DNA of 11,180 nucleotides, taken from contig CBDCGX010000051.1 in NCBI GenBank assembly GCA_965216965.1, positions 1 through 11,180 of the forward strand. Reading direction: 5' to 3'. The position numbers were made by a program, and so were the translations under genes. The notes beneath the pieces are model-generated. The model ran no database searches. It saw nothing but the letters and a program-made list of their open reading frames with translations, and had not been told where the DNA came from. This DNA is from CBDAKK01 sp965216965 (lineage in GTDB: Bacteria; Spirochaetota; Spirochaetia; WTKD01; G963693115). This document shows positions 1 to 6,196 of this stretch, one piece after another. Numbering within the stretch: the stretch's first letter is position 1; each line of letters begins with the position of its first letter.

Positions 1-2
1 AG

Positions 3-893
3 AAATGTTTTTTTACTATTCCTCTATCGTATTCCTATTTTTCTGTTGATGCCTACGAAAAAGAAGGTAACGTGGTAATAAGCTCTTCTATTCCTTTACA
101 TATATATGCCAATGAACAAGGAGGTAAAAATACATCTTCTAATATTACCACCCCTCTCAACAATAACGCCATCAACTCAACTACACAACAACAACCTATA
201 GCAAATACAATAGAAAACACAATATATACATATACGCTTGTACATACAGAAGAAAAAACATCTCTTTCTTCCTCTTATATAAAAACGCCTCTTCCATTTA
301 ATTCTAATACTATTACTAAAATACGCTATATGCCTGTGTCTAAAGAAAACACCACTACAAACACAATCAATTTTAAAGAAGAATATCTGTTTGTCATTTT
401 AAAGAGAAGTACTTCTTTGAAACAAATCCTTACCATTTCTGAAAAATACAAACAAGAAATTTTACTTGTTAAACACGTAAAAAACAAAAAAATCAAAGCG
501 CAAAACATACAAACCATTTTAGAAACCAAAGCAGATATAGATAGCAAAGAGACCTCAATAACTGTAAATTCTTTAGGAGTTATAAATACAGAAATATATA
601 ATTCACTTTTTATTGTGAACAATGCTATTCTTTTTCTAAAAGAAAAAGAAATTGATATGTTTATAATTGATACAGAGAACCTCACATTACTATCAAAGCA
701 AACGATCCCTTATCCTGTGAAATTTTCAAAACGGGTAGAAGCTCATGTCTCTAAAAATGGGGTACTCAGTATTACTGATATTAATAACACCGTATTGGTG
801 TTGCAAATTGATACTTCAAAATCAAAAATAAAAACATTTTTTCACATAATGATAAAAGATAATGGAGACGGTATTCCAATATCACTAGAATAA
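3..893 (+). CDS. Hypothetical Asn/Thr-rich protein, 5' end outside window
   Basis: I do not recognise this protein. The frame is open from base 3 with no stop and no clear start, so the gene begins left of the window; the GTG at 72 is in frame but has no good ribosome binding site and is probably internal. The 296 residues visible begin KCFFTIPLSYSYFSVDAYEK. A low-complexity stretch rich in N, T, S and Q follows (about residues 38-70 of the visible part). The C-terminal half alternates short hydrophobic strands with polar turns (for example LFIVNNAILFL, MFIIDT, VLSITD, TVLVLQID), which suggests a beta-rich fold, perhaps propeller-like; that is inference only. No transmembrane helix is visible, and a signal peptide, if any, lies outside the window. 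It ends with TAA and converges on dnaB with 37 bases between the stops and no clear terminator. Confidence 0.75.
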   Translation, partial: KCFFTIPLSYSYFSVDAYEKEGNVVISSSIPLHIYANEQGGKNTSSNITTPLNNNAINSTTQQQPIANTIENTIYTYTLVHTEEKTSLSSSYIKTPLPFNSNTITKIRYMPVSKENTTTNTINFKEEYLFVILKRSTSLKQILTISEKYKQEILLVKHVKNKKIKAQNIQTILETKADIDSKETSITVNSLGVINTEIYNSLFIVNNAILFLKEKEIDMFIIDTENLTLLSKQTIPYPVKFSKRVEAHVSKNGVLSITDINNTVLVLQIDTSKSKIKTFFHIMIKDNGDGIPISLE

Positions 894-930
894 CCCATAG
901 CACTACATAAATTTAATATCAAGAAAATGA

Positions 931-2298
931 TTATTCAAAATCAGCAGGTATAGCAGAAGCATTTGCTACCTCAAGAAAATTCATTTTATTTTCTAAAAAC
1001 TGAAAATATATAGCTCCCACAGGGCCATTTCTTTGCTTTGCGATGATAAGTTTTCTATTACTTTGTGAAGAATCCTCTCCCTCTTGCTTAGGATTCTTGT
1101 GCAATAATAAGACAACATCTGCATCTTGTTCTATTGCTCCAGAATCTCTAATATTTGCCAGAGTAGGCTCTTTTTGATCCGATCTTTCTATATCTCTATT
1201 TAACTGAGATAAAACAACAATAGGTACTTGCAATTCACGAGCAAGTGCTTTAAGTGAACGAGAAATCTCAGCAACTTCTTCAAACCGTCTCATAACACGA
1301 CGATAAGAATCTTTATCATAAGGACTTTGAAAAACAATGAGCCCCAAATAGTCAATGAAAATAACCTCTACCTTTTCTTTTACAACAAGTCTCCTTGCTT
1401 GGATTCTCAAATCAAAAAGGCTCATAGAAGTTACTTCAGATATATATAATGGTGCATCAGCAGCATAGCCTATACTTCTCATAATATTTTGAATGTCATT
1501 TTGAGAAAGCATGTTTTTTCGTATCTTATTACCACTTATACCACTTATCATACAAGCAAGTCTCATTATAATATCTCTTCCAGACATTTCAAGAGAAAAA
1601 AAACCTGTAGGACGTTTTTGTTCTACTGCTATGTTTTTTGCCATATTAAGCGCCAGAGCAGTTTTTCCAACGGAAGGTCGTGCTCCAATAATAATAAGCT
1701 CACCTTTTTGAAGCCCTGTAAGATACGAATCAAGTTGAGAAAACCCTGTACTTATCCCAGCGTATTCACCCGATTTCCCTAACTTCTCAAGCATTTCTGT
1801 AAACTCATCGCAAAAGTAATGTAACTCTTGGTACATAGACCCTTGTGTTCGACTCGTTATAGAAAAAATATCTTGTTCACTTTTTTCTAGTAAATAATGC
1901 ATAGCTGTGCTTTCATCACTCGCAGATTCAAGCATTTTATGGGCATTCCTTACAAGCTGTCTTCGTTGGCTTTTTTCTATAATAACAGAAATATAATATT
2001 CTATATTATCCGCTATTCCCTCTTTCCCCATTAATTCAGCAATATAAGCAGGACCACCAGCTTTCTCTAAATTTTTTGTACTATAGAGATGTTCTTTTAC
2101 CGATATAATATCAATTTGCTTTCCCGAATCAAAAAGAACATACACTGCCTCAAAAACTACTCTATTTCTTATAAGAAAAAAATCATCTCCACGAGGAAGA
2201 AGAGAAAGGCTTTGAAGAATTTCTGGAAAATTAAGAAGTATTCCTAAAAAGGCTTGTTCTGCTTCTATGTTATGTGGTAGCATTGAGGAAGATGCCAT
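931..2298 (-). CDS. dnaB: Replicative DNA helicase DnaB
   Basis: This is the hexameric helicase that unwinds the replication fork and recruits primase. The 455 residues match the usual length. The N-terminal domain begins MLPHNIEAEQAFLG (from residue 6) and runs to about 150. The RecA-like ATPase domain follows: Walker A GARPSVGKT at 205-213, Walker B VIFIDYLGLI around 312-321, the VVLSQLNRDIERS segment near 361-373, RDSGAIEQDADVV near 384-396, and the KQRNGP arginine-finger motif at 421-426. No key residue is missing and no intein interrupts the P-loop. The ATG at 2298 lies two bases after the rplI stop, so translation is probably coupled. An ATG at 2283 is an alternative start, because family members usually begin near MLPHN; neither has a strong ribosome binding site. 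It is the last gene of the rpsF operon. Confidence 0.97.
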   Translation of the reverse strand: MASSSMLPHNIEAEQAFLGILLNFPEILQSLSLLPRGDDFFLIRNRVVFEAVYVLFDSGKQIDIISVKEHLYSTKNLEKAGGPAYIAELMGKEGIADNIEYYISVIIEKSQRRQLVRNAHKMLESASDESTAMHYLLEKSEQDIFSITSRTQGSMYQELHYFCDEFTEMLEKLGKSGEYAGISTGFSQLDSYLTGLQKGELIIIGARPSVGKTALALNMAKNIAVEQKRPTGFFSLEMSGRDIIMRLACMISGISGNKIRKNMLSQNDIQNIMRSIGYAADAPLYISEVTSMSLFDLRIQARRLVVKEKVEVIFIDYLGLIVFQSPYDKDSYRRVMRRFEEVAEISRSLKALARELQVPIVVLSQLNRDIERSDQKEPTLANIRDSGAIEQDADVVLLLHKNPKQEGEDSSQSNRKLIIAKQRNGPVGAIYFQFLENKMNFLEVANASAIPADFE

Positions 2299-2300
2299 GT

Positions 2301-2954
2301 TTATGGAGCAATACCTTCACCGTCTTTTGTATCTGTATCTACATCTACTGTCATAATTGTTTCTGAAGAAATCGATTCTTCTTGTTTAATGGGTTCAGAT
2401 TCTTGTTGTACTTCTTCTCCCTCCTGTAAAGAAGCATCTTTTTTATAAACCCTCTTATTTTTTTTCTCATCTCTTACATTCTTGGTTTCCTTTATTTCCG
2501 AATTCCCATCCATATCAGTTACGGTAAGAGACAAAAGAGCTACTATATCTTGAGAAAGTCTTATATCAATAGTATACTTTCCTATTTGCTTTATTGTACC
2601 TTCTAATACATTAACTTGTCTTTTAAGAAGCGATATTTCTTTTTTCTCAAGTTCCCCAATAATTACTTGTGAGGTTACAGCACCAAAAAGCTTACCATTA
2701 TCTCCCACATTCATCTTGATAGTAATGGATTCAGCTTCTAATTTTTCTTTGAGATTCATCCTATGCTTTAATCGTTCTGCACGACGCTTTTCAATTACAA
2801 TTCTTTGGGATTCTATTAAAGAAATGTTCTTTTTGTTATATGCTATCGCCTTTTTTTGGGGGAAAAGATAGTTTCTTGCATACCCTGCAGAAACTTCTAC
2901 CACTGTTCCTTCTTCTCCCAATCCTATCATTTCTTCGTGAAGAATTATTTTCAT
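2301..2954 (-). CDS. rplI: 50S ribosomal protein L9 with C-terminal extension
   Basis: L9 binds 23S rRNA near the L1 stalk base and helps maintain reading frame. The N-terminal globular domain is clear, with GLGEEGTVVEVSAGYARNYL at 11-30 followed by FPQKKA. A long charged helix runs from about 41 to 75, and the C-terminal domain from about 76 to 149 contains GKLFGAVTSQVI at 87-98. L9 normally ends near 150 residues; this one has 217. The extra ~68 residues are very hydrophilic, first basic (about 152-172) and then acidic and Ser/Thr-rich, and look disordered. The ATG at 2954 has a good AAGGAG site four bases upstream. The gene sits 24 bases after the membrane protein gene and two bases before dnaB. 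Confidence 0.96.
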   Translation of the reverse strand: MKIILHEEMIGLGEEGTVVEVSAGYARNYLFPQKKAIAYNKKNISLIESQRIVIEKRRAERLKHRMNLKEKLEAESITIKMNVGDNGKLFGAVTSQVIIGELEKKEISLLKRQVNVLEGTIKQIGKYTIDIRLSQDIVALLSLTVTDMDGNSEIKETKNVRDEKKNKRVYKKDASLQEGEEVQQESEPIKQEESISSETIMTVDVDTDTKDGEGIAP

Positions 2955-2978
2955 ACTACTCCTTCCTTAGTCTTTACA

Positions 2979-3956
2979 TTAAATTTTAAAAATATTATTT
3001 ACAAGCCCTATACTAATAAATCCAATTATAGATATAAAATTAACAACAGGTATTACTATTATACCTAGAATAATAAAAAAATACCAGTGTGCATTAAATA
3101 TAAATAAAAACATGTTTTTATTAGATTTGTGCTTTTGTATATACATATATACCAATGATCCTCCATAGATAAAATAACAGAAAAGCGTGTAAAGTAACAC
3201 ATTAAAAGAAATATATGAAATAATCAAAGTAAATGAAAGTGTCTTTAACTCCATATGTGGACGAAACATAAGCACAGTCCCAAGGCTTATCAAAAATAGA
3301 AAAAAATGTGATCGGTTCATTTGGGTTATAATTTTCTCATATACATAATTAAAATAATGATGCAATGAAAATCTAAATTTTCTTTGAAGAATCAAAATTG
3401 TAAAATATCTATTCATAAGCAAAAACAACGTTGTAGTACTAAGTGTAACAAGCATAACAAAAGAAAGTGCTGTATTTATAAGTATTTGAGCATTCCCTTC
3501 TTCCTTTATTTGTGGCATCGCTTCTACTAAAGTAGCTGCAAGACCACTAACTATATCAGTAGATCCTAATCGTAATGAGTGTATTTGAAAAAAGGTTATG
3601 AGTGCTGGAAAAATTGCCACTTTCAAAAGCCTTATTGGCCATCTACTTGATGATAAGAGAAACGTATATGTTGAAATACAAATGCTTATAACGTAGAGTA
3701 TTTCGTATGTAGTAATATTAAAACTATTTTTGGGGTCACTAGATATTTTTGACAGGAAAAATGAAAAAGCTATAAAAACAAAGAACCCAAAGAAAAAATA
3801 TAATAAAATCCTCTTTAAAATTTGCTTTCCATAGAGATAGTACGCCAACATAAATGGTAATGGCATTAAAAGGCTTAAAACACCCGAAAAATAAAAAGCA
3901 AGTGCAAGTAAGCCGTAAAAATATATTAATAACTTCTTATTTAGAATGCTGCTCAT
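2979..3956 (-). CDS. Polytopic membrane protein, probably DUF2232/YybS-like
   Basis: A 325-residue inner-membrane protein with roughly eight or nine hydrophobic segments, at about residues 8-42 (possibly two helices), 49-68, 84-103, 108-126, 157-185, 217-233, 240-270, 282-303 and 305-322. There are short basic loops between them, for example after 186 and around 274-280. No catalytic motif is evident. The placement as DUF2232/YybS-like comes from size, topology and position: genes of this family often lie just upstream of rplI and dnaB, as yybS does near rplI in Bacillus. No strong sequence motif supports it. The ATG at 3956 is the only reasonable start, because an in-frame stop lies three codons upstream, yet no Shine-Dalgarno sequence is visible. 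It lies 32 bases after rpsR in the same operon. Its function is unknown. Confidence 0.8.
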   Translation of the reverse strand: MSSILNKKLLIYFYGLLALAFYFSGVLSLLMPLPFMLAYYLYGKQILKRILLYFFFGFFVFIAFSFFLSKISSDPKNSFNITTYEILYVISICISTYTFLLSSSRWPIRLLKVAIFPALITFFQIHSLRLGSTDIVSGLAATLVEAMPQIKEEGNAQILINTALSFVMLVTLSTTTLFLLMNRYFTILILQRKFRFSLHHYFNYVYEKIITQMNRSHFFLFLISLGTVLMFRPHMELKTLSFTLIISYISFNVLLYTLFCYFIYGGSLVYMYIQKHKSNKNMFLFIFNAHWYFFIILGIIVIPVVNFISIIGFISIGLVNNIFKI

Positions 3957-3988
3957 ATATACTTAAACACTACTATAATTTATAGGCC

Positions 3989-4831
3989 TTATGCAGAAGG
4001 TAATAACCCTATATACCGTGCTCTCTTGATTTCTTTCACAAGTTTCTTCTGGCTTTTTGTCGAGTTCCCAGTAATATATCGAGACAATATTTTCCCCTTT
4101 TCTGTAAGAAAGTCTTTGAGAATTTCAGGTTTTTTATAATTTATTTCTAATTTATTTGCTCTAATTTTATCGATTTTTTTTCCAAATTTAGAAAAATCCC
4201 TACCATCTTTATCTCCACGTTCTCTTCCATCATACGCATTATAAAAGGGTTTTTTTTGGTAGGAAGAACCACCTTCAAAAGACCTACCCACTCTTCCTGT
4301 TGGTTTTTCCAGTCCTTTTCCGTGATATCTTTCTTTCTTAATACTTCCAAGATTTTGATTAAACCTTTTTATATTATCTTCATTTGCATTTGAATGAACA
4401 TTGTTTAAAGACGGTCTTGCTTTTGTTACATTTGTATTTAAACCAACACCTGTAAGTTGCACATCTGGGCTTTTATTTACAGTAGGTATCTGAGATTCAC
4501 TAGGCTCAGATGTAGACGGGGTTGTATTTTTATGAGCACTTACATTCCCTTCAGAACTTGTTACATTTACAGTAGGTGTCTGAGATTCACTAGGCTCAGA
4601 TGTGGACGGGGTTGTATTTTTATGAGCACTTACATTCCCTTCAGAACTTGTTACATTTACAGTAGGTGTCTGAGATTCACTAGGCTCAGATGTGGACGGG
4701 GTTGTATTTTTATGAGCACTTACATTCCCTTCAGAACTTGTTACATTTACAGTAGGTGTCTGAGATTCACTAGGTTCAGATATAGGGTCAGCCTTTACTT
4801 CATCTTTACTAATATTTGTTTCGTTTTCCAT
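3989..4831 (-). CDS. rpsR: 30S ribosomal protein S18 with long repeat-bearing N-terminal extension
   Basis: The last ~65 residues (about 216-280) are S18: INYKKPEILKDFLTEKGKIL, then RYITGNSTKSQKK and IKRARYIGLLPSA. S18 pairs with S6 on the 30S platform. Cysteines that form a zinc site in some S18 proteins are absent here (FGKKIDK instead of a CxxC-like pair, GNSTKSQ instead of GxCAKHQ), so this is the zinc-free type. Typical S18 is 70-100 residues; this one is 280. Residues 18-107 are three 30-residue repeats beginning SEPSESQTPTVN, followed by a 12-residue partial copy at 108-119 and a Gly/Arg/Lys/Asn-rich basic linker (about 136-213). The ATG at 4831 has a GAGG site five bases upstream, which supports translation of the whole extension. 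Its neighbours are ssb upstream and the membrane protein gene downstream. Confidence 0.93.
   Translation of the reverse strand: MENETNISKDEVKADPISEPSESQTPTVNVTSSEGNVSAHKNTTPSTSEPSESQTPTVNVTSSEGNVSAHKNTTPSTSEPSESQTPTVNVTSSEGNVSAHKNTTPSTSEPSESQIPTVNKSPDVQLTGVGLNTNVTKARPSLNNVHSNANEDNIKRFNQNLGSIKKERYHGKGLEKPTGRVGRSFEGGSSYQKKPFYNAYDGRERGDKDGRDFSKFGKKIDKIRANKLEINYKKPEILKDFLTEKGKILSRYITGNSTKSQKKLVKEIKRARYIGLLPSA
4475..4780 (-). repeat. Tandem 90-bp coding repeat, three full copies plus a partial
   Basis: The full copies lie at 4691-4780, 4601-4690 and 4511-4600, and a 36-bp partial copy at 4475-4510. Each full copy encodes the same 30 residues (SEPSESQTPTVN through KNTTPST). Only scattered single-base differences separate the copies, for example TGTAGA against TGTGGA on the + strand at 4511 and 4601, and T to I in the partial copy. 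The unit is a multiple of three, so copy-number changes keep rpsR in frame. Near-identity at silent positions points to recent duplication or slippage. Confidence 0.97.
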
Positions 4832-4877
4832 ATAATCCTCAATTATAATCTATAATTCTAATAATTAATTAATGTTT

Positions 4878-5318
4878 TTAGAATGGTATGTCATCGTCAA
4901 AATCATCCGATTGAGCTTTATCACTAGAAGGCGTTGCTGTCTGTTGGGCTTGAGTATTATATACATTGCCACTTCCTGAAGAATCGCCGCCAACTCCACC
5001 TCCAAGCAATTGTACATTTACCGCAACAACACTTATTCTACTTCTTTTTTGTCCATCGCTTGATTCCCAACGATGTTGTCTTAGCATACCATCTACTGCT
5101 ACTTGTTTACCTTTTTTAAGATAACCTTGTATTGCTTCTCCTTGTTTCCCATACAGTTCAATATCAAAATAATTCACTTCATCATTCCAAGAACCTGAGG
5201 CATCTTTTATTTTCCGATTTATTGCAACCGAGAAATTACACACTGTAGTAGTAGAAAGACTCTTAAATTCGCAATCTCTTGTAAGTCTTCCTATAAGAAT
5301 AACTTTATTTATATCCAT
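4878..5318 (-). CDS. ssb: Single-stranded DNA-binding protein
   Basis: SSB coats single-stranded DNA as a tetramer during replication, repair and recombination. The 146 residues show the OB fold at about 1-106 (MDINKVILIGRLTRDCEFK, then VNYFDIELYGKQGEAIQGYL and KGKQVAVDGMLRQHRWES), with aromatic residues W44, F51 and W84 in expected DNA-contact regions. A Gly/Ser/Gln-rich linker spans about 107-137, and the acidic tip DDFDDDIPF at 138-146 is the docking site for SSB-binding proteins. The ATG at 5318 has a strong AGGAGG-like site. It lies nine bases after the rpsF stop and 46 bases before rpsR, the usual rpsF-ssb-rpsR arrangement. Confidence 0.97.
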   Translation of the reverse strand: MDINKVILIGRLTRDCEFKSLSTTTVCNFSVAINRKIKDASGSWNDEVNYFDIELYGKQGEAIQGYLKKGKQVAVDGMLRQHRWESSDGQKRSRISVVAVNVQLLGGGVGGDSSGSGNVYNTQAQQTATPSSDKAQSDDFDDDIPF

Positions 5319-5327
5319 ATTCTCCTC

Positions 5328-5606
5328 CTAATTTTTTAGTATTACAAGCATACGTAAAAGCTGTATTATCATTCTACACAAATGTCGTAACATATGTGCC
5401 TTATCTGGCTCAAGATTAACAATAAAGTAAAGATAATGTGCATGTGTTTGTGATTTTATTTCATACGCAAGCTGTTTCACACCCATATCTTTTTCTTCAA
5501 TAATCTGTGCTTCCAGTTTTTCAAGAACTTCTTTAACAGCCTGTAATCCTTTTAAAAATTCTCCTTCTTGTGCGATATATACGCACATTATTTCATATGT
5601 TCTCAT
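5328..5606 (-). CDS. rpsF: 30S ribosomal protein S6
   Basis: S6 binds 16S rRNA as a heterodimer with S18 on the 30S platform. The protein has 92 residues and starts MRTYEIMCVY, the canonical S6 beginning. Further matches are KQLAYEIKSQTHAHYLYFIV in the middle and LLRMLVILKN at the end. The open frame reaches further upstream to 5651, but the ATG at 5606 is chosen because it has an AGAGG site five bases upstream and because homology begins there; the extra 15 residues would start before the candidate regulatory hairpin. It is the first gene of the operon, with its own promoter and a structured leader. Confidence 0.95.
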   Translation of the reverse strand: MRTYEIMCVYIAQEGEFLKGLQAVKEVLEKLEAQIIEEKDMGVKQLAYEIKSQTHAHYLYFIVNLEPDKAHMLRHLCRMIIQLLRMLVILKN

Positions 5607-5611
5607 AAATT

Positions 5612-5652
5612 CCTCTTGTGGTCTCACGGTTATTTCTATTAAAAATAACAAG
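5612..5652 (-). promoter_or_regulatory. Candidate S6:S18-binding mRNA leader of the rpsF operon
   Basis: In the rpsF 5' leader, CUUGU (5652-5648) pairs with ACAAG (5619-5615), and UAUUU (5647-5643) pairs with AAAUA (5635-5631) around a seven-base loop. The two stems abut on the 5' side and are separated on the 3' side by the bulge ACCGUGAGACC (5630-5620). Known S6:S18 autoregulatory leaders upstream of rpsF have a stem with a bulge containing CCG, mimicking the 16S rRNA site; this layout fits. The 3' strand of the closing stem overlaps the AGAGG ribosome binding site (5616-5612), so protein binding could block rpsF translation. The fold was done by eye. Confidence 0.65.
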
Positions 5653-5660
5653 TTTGTTTT

Positions 5661-5690
5661 ATTATATCATAGGAAGACGTTTTTTTGCAA
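5661..5690 (-). promoter_or_regulatory. Promoter for rpsF-ssb-rpsR-rplI-dnaB
   Basis: Reading the minus strand, TTGCAA (5690-5685) and TATAAT (5666-5661) are separated by 18 bases, a good sigma-70 type match. Transcription would start near 5654, giving a leader of about 48 bases that begins just before the candidate S6:S18 hairpin. The agreement between the predicted start and the hairpin edge strengthens both calls. Confidence 0.7.
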
Positions 5691-5705
5691 GCAAAATTAA
5701 TATAT

Positions 5706-5735
5706 TTGTATTTATATTCTACTTACAGATATAAT
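5706..5735 (+). promoter_or_regulatory. Possible promoter of the yjbQ-like gene
   Basis: TATAAT at 5730-5735 is a perfect -10 box; TTGTAT at 5706-5711 is a weak -35 with 18-base spacing. The expected start point is the A of the ATG at 5742, which would make a leaderless message. In sequence this AT-rich, a chance -10 match is quite possible. Confidence 0.4.
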
Positions 5736-5741
5736 AACAAT

Positions 5742-6164
5742 ATGATATATCAAAAGAAAATAGTATTTCCTCCCTTCAAAAGAGGATTCCATATTATAAA
5801 TTCTATCATAGAACGTGAACTCTCTGATATTCTCAAAAAGGCTAACCATGGCATCTTACATCTCCATCTTTTACATACAAGTGCCTCTCTTTTGATTAAC
5901 GAAAATTCTGATTCAGACGTTAGGTATGATTTTGAAAGATTTACCAACATGCTTGTTCCCGAAAACACTCAAGGGTTTGAACACGTTTATGAGGGTTCTG
6001 ATGATATGCCAGCCCATATAAAATCAGCATTATATGGAACATCTCTTATTATCCCTATTTGTAATTCTCATATCGTACTTGGTACATGGCAAGGTATTTA
6101 TCTCAATGAACACAGAAACAAGGGTGGAAGTAGAAGTATATTTTGCACCCTTATTGGTAATTGA
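5742..6164 (+). CDS. YjbQ/UPF0047 family protein
   Basis: A 140-residue cytosolic protein of the conserved YjbQ (UPF0047) family. E. coli YjbQ has been reported to have weak thiamine-phosphate synthase activity, but the physiological role is unsettled. All family blocks are present in order: FKRGFHIINSI (12-22), HLLHTSASLLINEN (42-55), VPENTQGFEHVYEGSDDMPAH (about 72-92), LYGTSLIIPI, and LGTWQGIYLNEHRNKGGSR near the end. Length is typical and nothing is missing. The frame continues upstream to a TTG at 5685, but homology starts at the ATG (MIYQKK), which is chosen despite having no Shine-Dalgarno sequence. It is transcribed away from rpsF and converges on carB, with 32 bases between the stops. 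Confidence 0.93.
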   Translation: MIYQKKIVFPPFKRGFHIINSIIERELSDILKKANHGILHLHLLHTSASLLINENSDSDVRYDFERFTNMLVPENTQGFEHVYEGSDDMPAHIKSALYGTSLIIPICNSHIVLGTWQGIYLNEHRNKGGSRSIFCTLIGN

Positions 6165-6196
6165 CTCTTTACGTTATTATAAAAAGAAAATTAGTT

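Noticed and set aside
869..895. Imperfect hairpin GGTATTC...GAATAACC at the convergent dnaB end
   Set aside because: It has a bulge, lies in the coding end of the left gene and lacks a T-run on either strand, so I do not call a terminator.
4457..4855. Antisense open frame of 132 codons with Cys/Arg-rich repeats across rpsR
   Set aside because: It mirrors the 90-bp repeat of rpsR; a repeat unit divisible by three keeps any open frame open. It has no ribosome binding site of note and resembles nothing known.
4832..4877. TATAAT-like sequence upstream of rpsR
   Set aside because: No acceptable -35 at the right distance, and the 46-base gap is almost pure A/T. The gene is best explained by the operon promoter upstream of rpsF.
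5607..5651. Upstream extension of rpsF by 15 residues
   Set aside because: Homology and the ribosome binding site both support the ATG at 5606, and the extension overlaps the structured leader.
6165..6196. Convergent gap between the YjbQ-family gene and carB
   Set aside because: Checked for a bidirectional terminator; no stem was found.
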